A DNA stretch of 64,000 nucleotides, taken from NCBI GenBank assembly GCA_964035575.1, contig OZ037912.1, positions 868,001 to 932,000 on the forward strand, given 5' to 3'. This document shows positions 20,796 through 31,425 of the stretch, piece after piece. Position 1 is the first letter of the stretch; every line of letters starts with the position of its first letter. The notes under the pieces were generated by a model. That model searched no databases, had not been told where the DNA came from, and was given only the letters and a program-made list of their open reading frames with translations. The DNA is from Rhynchopus sp. YZ270_cl-10. Taxonomy: Eukaryota > Euglenozoa > Diplonemea > Diplonemida > Diplonemidae. The translations under genes were made by a program, and so were the position numbers.

Positions 20796-22871
20796 ATGCC
20801 GTACTGCGAGCCTCTGTTGTCCCTCAATGGCAGGCTCGGGCCGAAGGAGACAAAGCAGCGCACACTGTTCTTACATATATCGTGCTTCCTTGCGTTCTTC
20901 GCGACCCTCATTATTGTGACGACCGTACACCTGGGGCGTACGCTGTTTCTGGTGGGGTGCGGCTTCATCGGCATAGCGTCGTACGGAGGCATTGCAGCGA
21001 TGCTCTGCGGCGCTCCTCTCTCCCAGCGTCTGATCTGCGCTTGTAGCGGCATGCTCGCCATGGGGTTGGTCCTCACAGACCTGTGGAGTATCGCGAACCT
21101 GACCACGACTGGGGCGGGCTTTGTTGTTGTGATTGACTTCCTGCTTGTGCTGCGTGCGGACAATCGCTTTACCGCAGTTCTTGTGACACTCATCATTTTT
21201 TGGATAATTATCACACAATTCGAGCTCGCACTGCGCTTTGGGTTGACAGACGTGCCAGGCACATCCTCGTATGAGTACCGCAGGGATCTCTTCATTGGCC
21301 ACGCGGACTGTGCAAAGCCGCCGTGTGCACACTCTCCTCAACTCATCATTTCCAATGTCAGTTACGCAGCAGGACTCGTGCTAGTCGACTTCGTAGCAAC
21401 ACGTGGCTTCGCCCGTGAGGCCATGAAGGAGCAAGCAGCAATGGAGCGGACCATTAACGCGGTGCAGAAGATCGCGTCACTGCTTGCAGGGTACGACGTG
21501 GAGGGTGTGGCACGCATGCTCAAGGACCAGGAGACGTTGCTCCCAGAGGAGATGCACGCAACGCTGCAGACGTTGGAGGAGAACCTGCGGCGGTACCGTC
21601 CCTACCTCCCTGCTGCGCTGTTTGAGGAGATGGAGACGGAGGAACGGGAAAAAGTGCAGTTCACCTCTGCAGTACCACCTGGGCTTGACAACGAGAGAGC
21701 AACAATTGTGTTCACAGACATCCGTGCGTCGACGTCGATCTGGGAGTACGCACCTGAGGGGATGCGTGCTGCACTGAATGTCCACAACGCTGTGATGCGT
21801 GAGGTGATGGGGGAGTTTGGCGGATACGAGGTGAAGACAATTGGTGATGCGTTTATGATTGCGTTTTCTTCCACAACAGACGGTGTGAACTTTGGGTTGT
21901 GTGTGCACGAAAGCTTGCGCACCGCAGACTGGCCTGCATCGCTGCTTGAGGAGGTCCCGATCTGTGCTGAGCAAGGATCATTGTGGGGTGGGCTGACTGT
22001 GCGCGTTGGTGTGAACACCGGTCCTGTGACTGTGGAGCAGAACACACTGACAGGACGGACAGACTACTTCGGACACACAGTGAACGTTGCGTCACGACTC
22101 GAGAGCACATGCAAGCCTGGTGCTGTTGCTGTTCTTTCTGACCTGTGGAGTGCTGAGTGTAGGTCGTGTGCTTGTGTCGTTGCGGATGCAGTCACAGTGG
22201 ACCTGAAAGGTGTGGCCGATAAGATGTCGGTTTGCTGTGCATGGCCATGCTCACTTGCTGGGCGAAAGCGCAACCCTCTTGAGTCGGATGTAGTCCGCAC
22301 CTCAACACTACGCCTGAGCGCGTGTTCCGATGGATCGTCAAAGCTAGCAGCCTCCACACATCCGCAGTTCCCTGCCACGACTGCGAAGCAGCTGTGTGGC
22401 ACGATTGGCATGATCGACCTTGACGTGGGTGACGAGGCACTGCTCTCCTCTCTGAGGAACATGAGTGCAGGGCTGGCGGTGTTGACTGTGTCACTTGACC
22501 AAAGTGGTGGCACGGTTGTGTCGCTGCTCGGGTCGCATGTGTGCGTGGGGTGGAACCTGGCACGTGCTGCACCTGCACACATGGAGAACGCGATACGGTT
22601 TGCACAACGTCTGCTTGGAGCATCGCTGGTTGTGGGTGCCGGGTTTGCGAGTGGGAATGTGCAGCACGGCGATGTTGGGGCACGGACACAGCTGTTTGTG
22701 ACTGTGATGGGGCACACGGTGCGGCGGAGCAGGTCGCTGTGCGAGAAGGCATGCAGGGGCGTTGCGCTGTACGAGCCGAGCCATGCGGTGCTGCTGCCGT
22801 CGACTTTGGAGGGTGCACTGACGGCGCATTGCATTGAGGGTGTGTACGAGGTCATGTGCATTGCACGGTAG
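20796..22871 (+). CDS. Six-helix class III adenylate cyclase with degenerate second cyclase domain, copy 1
   Basis: 691 aa; start set by homology with the other copies (MPYCEPLLSLNGRLGPKETK), 12 bases after the acceptor. Six hydrophobic helices occupy about 25-210, with short loops and one 30-residue cysteine-containing loop (ADCAKPPC). A linker helix (about 215-290; LEENLRRYRPYLPAALFEEM) leads to the catalytic domain, about 298-460. Metal Asp are in FTDIRAST (D308) and IGDAF (D351); the adenine-selecting Lys/Asp pair is in EVKTIGD and TDYFG; transition-state Asn/Arg are in NVASR. This makes it a membrane adenylate cyclase producing cAMP, with sequence style like fungal and trypanosomatid enzymes. 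Residues about 525-691 resemble a second cyclase fold that lacks the second metal Asp (LLGSHVCVGWN) and the Asn (GHTVRRSRS), probably regulatory. Linker variant: SDVVRTSTLRLSACSDGSSK. Confidence 0.9.
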   Translation: MPYCEPLLSLNGRLGPKETKQRTLFLHISCFLAFFATLIIVTTVHLGRTLFLVGCGFIGIASYGGIAAMLCGAPLSQRLICACSGMLAMGLVLTDLWSIANLTTTGAGFVVVIDFLLVLRADNRFTAVLVTLIIFWIIITQFELALRFGLTDVPGTSSYEYRRDLFIGHADCAKPPCAHSPQLIISNVSYAAGLVLVDFVATRGFAREAMKEQAAMERTINAVQKIASLLAGYDVEGVARMLKDQETLLPEEMHATLQTLEENLRRYRPYLPAALFEEMETEEREKVQFTSAVPPGLDNERATIVFTDIRASTSIWEYAPEGMRAALNVHNAVMREVMGEFGGYEVKTIGDAFMIAFSSTTDGVNFGLCVHESLRTADWPASLLEEVPICAEQGSLWGGLTVRVGVNTGPVTVEQNTLTGRTDYFGHTVNVASRLESTCKPGAVAVLSDLWSAECRSCACVVADAVTVDLKGVADKMSVCCAWPCSLAGRKRNPLESDVVRTSTLRLSACSDGSSKLAASTHPQFPATTAKQLCGTIGMIDLDVGDEALLSSLRNMSAGLAVLTVSLDQSGGTVVSLLGSHVCVGWNLARAAPAHMENAIRFAQRLLGASLVVGAGFASGNVQHGDVGARTQLFVTVMGHTVRRSRSLCEKACRGVALYEPSHAVLLPSTLEGALTAHCIEGVYEVMCIAR

Positions 22872-25486
22872 GTTTAGCTCCGAACACTTGCACCTCCTGA
22901 CAACGGGTGTTTGATCATGATGAGACACGGCTTTACAGTCGTTTCCTGTTTTGTTTATACCCAATTCACCATGGCTCCGATTCATCTCCTACCTAACTAT
23001 TCGTTGATGCTGTGTCTCCCAAGAAGCACAATTAACGATACCGCACCCATGGAGCATGTAGTGTGCTGTCTGCGTTGCCTCCTTCGTATGGGTTTGCGGG
23101 ACAGTTTTGTTTTTCTTCTCCTCAGTGGTCGAATATCCCTCGTACGAAACACTGCCTGTGGGAGCAACAAAGATATTGCCAGGCAAGGTGGATTCCAAAA
23201 CGGGTGTTTGGACCTAGTGCGTGAGATAGGAATGACATTCAAGGCAGAGTCCGTTCTGCCAGATCGCCTGGGTGTGTAATGATCTTTTCACTTTACGGTG
23301 CGGGTCAGTCTTACACCTTCTGGTGTCGGCTGCTCGCCTCTGTTGAGCTAACATTAGCAACACCTTTGCCGTCACTTCCTAAAATGAATCACGTTCTGTT
23401 GCAAAAGGGCGTCATTGCCGTGTTTCTGCACAAAAACCTCTATACCCCTTTCTTCGTGTCCATAGGTGGTCATTCTCTTCAGAAATCACCCTCTGCAAGA
23501 AAACGCCCTCAGGCAGCAGAAAACCCCCAAATAAAATGTATAATTTATTGAGCCTAATAATGTTGGGATGCTGGGAGGGTGGCTTAGCGTTACAACATTT
23601 TTACGACTGCAGTGTTCATTGCAGTCAAAGCAAGGCCAACATGAGAGGCGTTCTGTTTTGTTATGTTGTGAGGGGCTTTTGCTGTCTATTTGTTTTTGTT
23701 TTTGTTGTTGTTGAGAACCAACACCAAGGAAATACTTTTCTCAGGTTTACTTTGGTTTCCTTTTACATCTTCTGTTGTTGGGCGCAGGGTAATTGTGCTT
23801 TTATCCGGACGACTGGCATCATACGTGGGTCAGTCGGAGGTGCCTGCATTAACTTCACTTTTTCTTTTTTGCATGAACTCGACCGAGCTGCGTTTTTGGC
23901 ACGTTTCAACTAAAGGGGGGGCCCAAATAAGTTTACCCCCAAATAATAGCTATTTTCCCAAATAACTTTTTTTTTTCTCAGATTTTGGGTGCCGAAAAAG
24001 TTACCGAATAACTTCGCCCCCTCTCACCTCCTTTTTTATTTTTCAAAATTTTCCCCAAACTGATAGTGTACTATATAAAATGGCGCCGCAGGCGAAAAAA
24101 TTTTATGGTACGGTGTAAAAAGCTAGTTTTATACACCACAGATATAATCATCTAGGCGGCAGCCACGCTGGAGAAGGAAGTCTGGGGCGAAACAGATTTA
24201 AAGCAGCATCATCATTCGGGCGGTCGGGTCTTCTGGGGTCTTTACCAAACTACAAAACAGGGAAACAGAAAATAAGAGTTGACCCTCCCGCCGACTCCCG
24301 ACTTTTGGACCCCCAACCCCCGACCTCTGGTGCTGTCCTGCTGCTGTGTACTGTGTGCGGAAATTGATCAAAAACGAGAACTTGTCCATTTCGGCAAATT
24401 GACCCCACCACTGGCCGTACGGATTCCAAAAATGCAAATGCCGGTGTTTAAAAGCTTCACCAAGTTGGCAACGAGAAAAAACCCTGTTTTCAGTGCCCAA
24501 ATAAGTTTACCCCCAAATAACTTAGGTTCCAAATAACTTTTTTTTTTTGCCGCGATTTTGGCTTTTCAAAGTTACCGAATAATATAGTTATTTGGACCCC
24601 CCCTTTACTCTTTTTTTTTTTTTTTTTTTTTTTCAAATATTCATTTTTGCACCCATTTTGCGGTCAGCTCCACTTCTCCATACGTATTGACGTACATTCC
24701 TCGTAGAATACTTGGATCCTTTTCGACAGCGTCATCTCTCCAGGTGGCGTTGTTTGTATAACCACATACCACCCCTGGGAAGAAAACAATGAACAAGATA
24801 AACCAATAAGCTTGCGTTTCTTTTATCGAACAGATTTTATTCTCCGCCCCGTACCCAAAACATAAACACCACTGTGAATCGGAAAAAATATTTTCCCTTA
24901 TCTTTTTTCTTCCACACACGCTTGTTTTTTTGTGCTTCGTTCATTTTTTATTAAAAAGCTTTCCCTTGTTTCGAGTGCGAAACGTTTCTCCATGTATTGC
25001 ACGGGAAACAACATGACAAACAGGTGCAGGGTGGTTCCGTGCTTATCATAGAACCTGGCACCTTGTGTGTCTCCCAAAAACCAAAAAGCGTTATGTGTGA
25101 AGTTCTGAAAGAAGGAAAAATAAAAGGAAAGCATTTGCCACTGTCCAAACAGTAACAACCCTTTGACCTGTCTGTAAATACCTAGCTTTAGAGACGTTGC
25201 ATTCAGAATCCGATTATTTTGACCTTTCTCCACATTACAACAACATGCACATTTGTGAGATGCGGTACCAACTCAACAACAATACAAAAAATAGAGGCTT
25301 TTTCTTTCTCATATGCACCACAGTATATGACCACCACACCCCTGATCCATTTAGTCACAACAGAGCTACACACAGTCACAACCGAAAAGGTGGTCACAAC
25401 CACACTTTGTTCCGATCCAACCAACCTTGCTCCTCCCACTCCGTACCCTCCTCCACCTACCCTTCTCTCCACAGCAAGCAGACGCC
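22872..25486. other. Spacer between cyclase copies 1 and 2
   Basis: 22872-23530 is a 3' module shared with copy 2 (27566-28400) and in part with copies 3 and 4 (GGCTTTACAGTCGTTTCCTG). 23276-23510 (GTGCGGGTCAGTCTTACACC) recurs at 28160-28390 and 39640-39870. 23812-23858 is a GGATGGCTGGCATC-type repeat, and 23869-23909 (TGCATGAACTCGACCGAGCT) recurs at 28600 and 48030. TIR element F interrupts at 23911-24607. 24785-25125 is extra relative to the copy 2-3 spacer and shares ~150 bp with element D. 25126-25486 is the upstream region of copy 2, ending in CCTTCTCTCCACAG. Confidence 0.7.
23911..24607. mobile_element. TIR element F (697 bp, TA-flanked, non-autonomous)
   Basis: Left end TAAAGGGGGGGCCCAAATAA; right end is its near inverse (GTTATTTGGACCCCCCCTTT then A). 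The orthologous spacer between copies 2 and 3 (about 28626-28650) runs straight through without it. A TA duplication flanking AAGGGGGG...CCCCCCTT fits the data. Subterminal repeats are AAATAACTT/GTTACCGAATAA. Inside are a palindrome GGTGTAAAAAGCTAG (24112), a GGCGCCGCAGGCG motif, a TACTGTG motif and the ~110-bp core (24350-24455) shared with elements G and I. Confidence 0.75.
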
Positions 25487-27565
25487 ATGCCGTGCTGCGA
25501 GCCTCTGTTGTCCCTCAATGGCAGGCTCGGGCCGAAGGAGACAAAGCAGCGCAGACTGTTCTTACTTATAATGTGCTTCCTTGCGTTCTTCACGACCGTC
25601 ATTGTTATCACGACTCTGCACCTGCGGCGCACGTTGTATCTCATGGGATGTGCTTCCGTCGGCATAGCGTCGTACGGAGGCATTGCAGCGATGCTCTGCG
25701 GCGCTCCTCTCTCCCAGCGTCTGATCTGCGCTTGTAGCGGCCTGGTCGCCCTGGGGTTGGTCCTCGGTGACCTGTGGAGTATCGCAAACCTGACCACCAC
25801 CGCGGCGGGCTTTGTTGTTGTGATTGACCTCCTGCTTGTGCTGCGTGCGGACGATCGCTTTACCGCAGTTCTTGTGACACTCATCATTTTTTGGATAGTC
25901 GTCACACAAGTCGAGCTCGCACTGCGCTTTGGGTTGACAGACGTGCCAGGCACATCCTCGTATGAGCACCGCAGGGATCTCTTCATTGGCCAAGCGGACT
26001 GTGCAAAGCCGCCGTGTGCACACTCTCCTCAACTCATCATTTCCAATGTCAGTTTTGCAGCAGGGCTCGTGCTAGTCGACTTCGTAGCAACACGTGGCTT
26101 CGCCCGTGAGGCCATGAAGGAGCAAGCAGCAATGGAGCGGACCATTAACGCGGTGCAGAAGATCGCGTCACTGCTTGCAGGGTACGACGTGGAGGGTGTG
26201 GCACGCATGCTCAAGGACCAGGAGACGCTGCTCCCAGAGGAGATGCACGCAACGCTGCAGACGTTGGAGGAGAACCTGCGGCGGTACCGTCCCTACCTCC
26301 CTGCTGCGCTGTTTGAGGAGATGGAGACGGAGGAACGGGAAAAAGTGCAGTTCACTTCTGCAGTACCACCTGGGCTTGACAACGAGAGAGCAACAATTGT
26401 GTTCACAGACATCCGTGCGTCGACGTCGATCTGGGAGTACGCACCTGAGGGGATGCGTGCTGCACTGAATGTCCACAACGCTGTGATGCGTGAGGTGATG
26501 GGGGAGTTTGGCGGATACGAGGTGAAGACAATTGGTGACGCATTTATGATTGCGTTTTCTTCCACAACAGACGGTGTGAACTTTGGGTTGTGTGTGCACG
26601 AAAGATTGCGCACCGCAGACTGGCCTGCATCGCTGCTTGAGGAGGTCCCGATCTGTGCTGAGCAAGGATCGTTGTGGGGTGGGCTGACTGTGCGCATTGG
26701 TGTGAACACCGGTCCTGTGACTGTGGAGCAGAACACACTGACAGGACGGACAGACTACTTCGGACACACAGTGAACGTTGCGTCACGACTCGAGAGCACA
26801 TGCAAGCCTGGTGCTGTGGCTGTGCTTTCTGACCTGTGGGCAGCTGAGTGTAGGTCGTGTGCTTGTGTCGTTGCAGATGCAGTCACAGTGGACCTGAAAG
26901 GTGTGGCCGATAAGATGTCGGTTTGCTGTGCATGGCCATGCTCACTTGCTGGGCGGAAGCGCAACCCTCTTGAGTTGGGCGCATGCCTTGACGTCGATAA
27001 GAGCTCGTGCTCCGGTAGTTCCTCGAGATCAATATCGAAACCAGCCTTCACACATCCGCAGTTCCCTGCCACGACTGCGAAGCAGTTGTGTGGAACGATT
27101 GGCATGATCGACCTTGACGTGGGTGACGAGGCACTGCTCTCCTCTCTGAGGAACATGAGTGCAGGGCTGGCGGTGTTGACTGTGTCACTTGACCAAAGTG
27201 GTGGCACGGTTGTCTCGCTGCTCGGGTCGCATGTGTGCGTGGGGTGGAACCTGTCGCGTGCTGCACCTGCACACATGGAGAACGCGATACGGTTTGCACA
27301 ACGTCTGCTTGGAGCATCGCTGGTTGTGGGTGCTGGGTTTGCGAGTGGGAATGTGCAGCACGGCGATGTTGGGGCACGGACACAGCTGTTTGTGACTGTG
27401 ATGGGGCACACGGTGCGGCGGAGCAGGGCACTGTGCGAGAAGGCATGCAGGGGCGTTGCGCTGTACGAGCCGAGCCATGCGGTGCTGCTGCCGTCGACTT
27501 TGGAGGGTGCACTGACGGCGCATTGCATTGAGGGTGTGTACGAGGTCATGTGCATTGCACGGTAG
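25487..27565 (+). CDS. Adenylate cyclase copy 2 of the array
   Basis: 692 aa, starting MPCCEPLLSLNGRLGPKETK 13 bases after the acceptor at 25474; the longer upstream frame precedes that acceptor. Domain layout and catalytic residues are as in copy 1, and the stretch from the linker helix through the cyclase domain is almost identical. Differences cluster in the membrane half (VIVITTLHLRRTLYLMGCAS; CSGLVALGLVLGDLWSI) and in the linker to the second cyclase-like domain, which here reads GACLDVDKSSCSGSSSRSIS, the variant shared with copy 4 and unlike copies 1 and 3. Its 3' flank (GTTTAGCTCCGAACACTTG) groups with copy 1. Confidence 0.9.
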   Translation: MPCCEPLLSLNGRLGPKETKQRRLFLLIMCFLAFFTTVIVITTLHLRRTLYLMGCASVGIASYGGIAAMLCGAPLSQRLICACSGLVALGLVLGDLWSIANLTTTAAGFVVVIDLLLVLRADDRFTAVLVTLIIFWIVVTQVELALRFGLTDVPGTSSYEHRRDLFIGQADCAKPPCAHSPQLIISNVSFAAGLVLVDFVATRGFAREAMKEQAAMERTINAVQKIASLLAGYDVEGVARMLKDQETLLPEEMHATLQTLEENLRRYRPYLPAALFEEMETEEREKVQFTSAVPPGLDNERATIVFTDIRASTSIWEYAPEGMRAALNVHNAVMREVMGEFGGYEVKTIGDAFMIAFSSTTDGVNFGLCVHERLRTADWPASLLEEVPICAEQGSLWGGLTVRIGVNTGPVTVEQNTLTGRTDYFGHTVNVASRLESTCKPGAVAVLSDLWAAECRSCACVVADAVTVDLKGVADKMSVCCAWPCSLAGRKRNPLELGACLDVDKSSCSGSSSRSISKPAFTHPQFPATTAKQLCGTIGMIDLDVGDEALLSSLRNMSAGLAVLTVSLDQSGGTVVSLLGSHVCVGWNLSRAAPAHMENAIRFAQRLLGASLVVGAGFASGNVQHGDVGARTQLFVTVMGHTVRRSRALCEKACRGVALYEPSHAVLLPSTLEGALTAHCIEGVYEVMCIAR

Positions 27566-29096
27566 GTTTAGCTCCGAACACTTGCACCTCCTGACAACGG
27601 GTATTTGATCATGATGAGACGGCTTTACAGTCGTTTCCTGTTTTGTTTATACTCCATGCACCATGGCTCCGATTCATCTGCTACCGAACTATTCGTTGAT
27701 GCTGTGTCTCCCAAGAAGCACAATTAACGATACCGCACCCATGGAGCATGTAGTGTGCTGTCTGCGTTGCCTCCTTCGTAGGGGTTTGTGGGACAGTTTT
27801 GTCTTTCTTGTGTTATACAAGCGTTGCCGAATAGAAATGGAAAACAATGGATGTTGCGTGCTCCTCAGGGCTTGGGTTTTCTTCACTAACACATACCTCA
27901 CACATATTCTACAGTGGAAACTCCCAAGCCTTTTGTGGTGCGATAAACGAAAAAGTGTTTGCTTTCTTTCATTAAGCTGTCATCTGCTGAGGTCGTTGTC
28001 TATTTTTGTCCTCAGAGGCACAGTATCCCGAACACTGTGGGAACAACAAGATATTGCCAGGCAAAGTGGATTCCATGACGTGTGTTTATACCTGGTGCGT
28101 GAGATAGGGAATGACATTCAAGGCAGAATCCGTTCTACCAGATTGTATGCATAAAACAAGGTGTGTTGTGATCTTTTCACTTTACGGTGCGGGTCAGTCT
28201 TACACCTTCTGGTGTCGGCTGCTCGCCTCTGTTGAGCCACCATTAGCAACACCTTTGCCGTCACTTCCTAAAATGAACCGAAAGGGCGTCATTGTCGTGT
28301 TTCAGCACAAAAACCTCCACACCCCTTTCTTCGTGTCCATAGGTGTTTATCCGCTTCAGAAACCACCCTCTGCAAGAAAAAGCCCTCAGGCAGCAGAAAA
28401 CCCCCCAAAAAATATATGAACGTAAAAATGTTGGAACGCTGGAGGTGGTTTAGCGTTCCAACATTTTTATGACTGCGGTCTTTCGCAGTGCAAGCAATGC
28501 CAGCTTGAGTGGCGTTTTGTTCTGTTATGTTGTGAGGGGTTTTTGCTTTGTGTTTTTGTTTTCGTTGTTGTGGACCAAGGAAATGTTGTTCTTGCTTGCA
28601 TGAACTCGACCGAGCTGCGTTTTTGGCACGTTTGTACCACTCTTTTTTCAAGTATTGATTTTTGCGCCCATTTTGCGGTCAGCTCCACTTCTCCATAGGT
28701 AGTGATGTACATTGCTGGTGTAATCCTTTTAGACGGCGTCACCTCTCCAAGTGGCGATGTTTGTATCACCACACACCACCCCTAGGACGAAAACAAGGAC
28801 AGCATTTGAAAACTGTCCAAACAGCAACAACCCTTTGACCTGTCTGTAAATACCTAGCTTTAGAGACGTTGCATTCAGAATCCGATTCTTTTGACCTTTC
28901 TCCATATGACAACAACATGCACATTTGTGGGGTGCGGTACCAACTCAACATAAAATAGAGTCTTTCTTTGTCATATGCACAGTATATGGCACCACCACAC
29001 CCCTGCTCCATTTAGTCACAACAGAGCTACACACAGGCACAACCGAAAGGTGGTCACAGCCACCAACCTTCCTCCTCTCCACAGCAAGCAGACGCC
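27566..29096. other. Spacer between cyclase copies 2 and 3
   Basis: The least interrupted spacer of the array, useful as the reference empty site for elements A and F. It contains the shared 3' module, an insertion of ~200 bp (about 27815-28015) absent from copy 1, an inverted AATGTTGGAACGCTGG/CCAGCG-type hairpin (28427-28470), and the upstream module 28797-29096 with TATGCACAGTATATGGCACC and acceptor CCTCCTCTCCACAG (29084). Confidence 0.7.
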
Positions 29097-31172
29097 ATGC
29101 CGTACTGCGAGCCTCTGTTGTCCCTCAATGGCAGGCTCGGACCGAAGGAGACAAAGCAGCGCAAACTGTTCTTACTTATCATGTGCTTCCTTGCGTTCTT
29201 CACGACCCTCATTATTGTGACGACCGTGCACCTGGGGCACACGTTGTTTATAATAGGGTGCAGTTGCATCGCCGTGACGTCGTACGGAGGCATTGCAGCG
29301 ATGCTCTGCGGCGCTCCTCTCTCCCAGCGTATGATCTGCACTTGTACGGGCATGCTCGCCATGGGGTTGGTCCTCGGTGACTTGTGGAGCATCTCTAACC
29401 TACACACCACCGGGGCGGCCTTTGTTGTTGTGATTGACTTCCTGCTTGTGCTGCGTGCGGACGATCGCTTTACTGCAGTTATGGTGACACTCATCCTTCT
29501 GTGGATAGTCGTCACACAAGTCGAGCTCGCACTGCGCTTTGGTTTGATGGACCTGCCAGGCACATCCTCGTATGAGCACCGCAGGGAGCTCTTCATTGGC
29601 CAAGCGGACTGTGCAAAGCCGCCGTGTGCACACTCTCCTCAACTCATCATTTCCAATGTCAGTTATGCCGCAGGACTCGTGCTCATCGACTTCGTAGCAA
29701 CACGTGGCTTTGCCCGTGAAGTCCTGAAGGAGCAAGCAGCAATGGAGCGGACCATTAACGCGGTGCAGAAGATCGCGTCACTGCTTGCAGGGTACGACGT
29801 GGAGGGTGTGGCACGCATGCTCAAGGACCAGGAGACGCTGCTCCCAGAGGAGATGCACGCAACGCTGCAGACGTTGGAGGAGAACCTGCGGCGGTACCGT
29901 CCCTACCTCCCTGCTGCGCTGTTTGAGGAGATGGAGACGGAGGAACGGGAAAAAGTGCAGTTCACTTCTGCACTACCACCTGGGCTTGACAACGAGAGAG
30001 CAACAATTGTGTTCACAGACATCCGTGCGTCGACGTCGATCTGGGAGTACGCACCTGTGGGGATGCGTGCTGCACTGAATGTCCACAACGCTGTGATGCG
30101 TGAGGTGATGGGGGAGTTTGGCGGATACGAGGTGAAGACAATTGGTGATGCGTTTATGATTGCGTTTTCTTCCACAACAGACGGTGTGAACTTTGGGTTG
30201 TGTGTGCACGAAAGATTGCGCACCGCAGACTGGCCTGCATCGCTGCTTGAGGAGGTCCCGATCTGTGCTGAGCAAGGATCGTTGTGGGGTGGGCTGACTG
30301 TGCGCATTGGTGTGAACACCGGTCCTGTGACTGTGGAGCAGAACACACTGACAGGACGGACAGACTACTTCGGACACACAGTGAACGTTGCGTCACGACT
30401 CGAGAGCACATGCAAGCCTGGTGCTGTTGCTGTGCTTTCTGACCTGTGGGCAGCTGAGTGTAGGTCGTGTGCTTGTGTCGTTGCGGATGCAGTCACAGTG
30501 GACCTGAAAGGTGTGGCCGATAAGATGTCGGTTCGCTGTGCATGGCCATGCTCACTTGCTGGGCGAAAGCGCAACCCTCTTGAGTCGGATGTGGTCCGCA
30601 CCTCAACACTACGCCTGAGCGCGTGTTCCGATGGGTCGTCAAAGCTAGCAGCCTCCACACATCCGCAGTTCCCTGCCACGACTGCGAAGCAGCTGTGTGG
30701 AACGATTGGCATGATCGACCTTGACGTGGGTGACGAGGCACTGCTCTCCTCTCTGAGGAACATGAGTGCAGGGCTGGCGGTGTTGACTGTGTCACTTGAC
30801 CAAAGCGGTGGCACGGTTGTGTCGCTGCTCGGGTCGCATGTGTGCGTGGGGTGGAACCTGTCGCGTGCTGCACCTGCACACATGGAGAACGCGATACGGT
30901 TTGCACAACGTCTGCTTGGAGCATCGCTGGTTGTGGGTGCCGGGTTTGCGAGTGGGAATGTGCAGCACGGCGATGTTGGGGCACGCACACAGCTGTTTGT
31001 GACTGTGATGGGGCACACGGTGCGGCGGAGCAGGGCGCTGTGCGAGAAGGCATGCAGGGGCGTTGCGCTGTACGAGCCGAGCCATGCAGTGCTGCTGCCG
31101 TCGACTTTGGAGGGTGCACTGACGGCGCATTGCATTGAGGGTGTGTACGAGGTCATGTGCATTGCACGGTAG
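29097..31172 (+). CDS. Adenylate cyclase copy 3 of the array
   Basis: 691 aa. It carries the copy-1-type linker (SDVVRTSTLRLSACSDGSSK) and copy-1-type proximal promoter, but its 3' flank (GTTTGGCTCCCAACATTGC) matches copy 4. Membrane-half changes include LFIIGCSCIAVTSYGG, RMICTCTGMLAMGL and SNLHTTGAAFVVV. Catalytic residues are intact; EYAPVGMRAAL replaces EYAPEGMRAAL next to the active-site strand. Confidence 0.9.
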   Translation: MPYCEPLLSLNGRLGPKETKQRKLFLLIMCFLAFFTTLIIVTTVHLGHTLFIIGCSCIAVTSYGGIAAMLCGAPLSQRMICTCTGMLAMGLVLGDLWSISNLHTTGAAFVVVIDFLLVLRADDRFTAVMVTLILLWIVVTQVELALRFGLMDLPGTSSYEHRRELFIGQADCAKPPCAHSPQLIISNVSYAAGLVLIDFVATRGFAREVLKEQAAMERTINAVQKIASLLAGYDVEGVARMLKDQETLLPEEMHATLQTLEENLRRYRPYLPAALFEEMETEEREKVQFTSALPPGLDNERATIVFTDIRASTSIWEYAPVGMRAALNVHNAVMREVMGEFGGYEVKTIGDAFMIAFSSTTDGVNFGLCVHERLRTADWPASLLEEVPICAEQGSLWGGLTVRIGVNTGPVTVEQNTLTGRTDYFGHTVNVASRLESTCKPGAVAVLSDLWAAECRSCACVVADAVTVDLKGVADKMSVRCAWPCSLAGRKRNPLESDVVRTSTLRLSACSDGSSKLAASTHPQFPATTAKQLCGTIGMIDLDVGDEALLSSLRNMSAGLAVLTVSLDQSGGTVVSLLGSHVCVGWNLSRAAPAHMENAIRFAQRLLGASLVVGAGFASGNVQHGDVGARTQLFVTVMGHTVRRSRALCEKACRGVALYEPSHAVLLPSTLEGALTAHCIEGVYEVMCIAR

Positions 31173-31425
31173 GTTTGGCTCCCAACATTGCACCTCCCTG
31201 ACAACGGGTGTTTGATAATGATGAGACGGCTTTACAGTCGTTTCCTGTTTTGTTTATACCCAATTCGCCAATGCTCCGATTCATCTCCTACCTAACTATT
31301 CGTTGATGCTGTGTCTCCCAAGAAGCCCAATTAACGATACCGCACCCATGGAGCATGTAGTGTGCTGTCTGCGTTGCTTCCTTCGTAGGGGTTTCGGGGA
31401 CAGTTTTGTTTTTTTATCCCCGCTT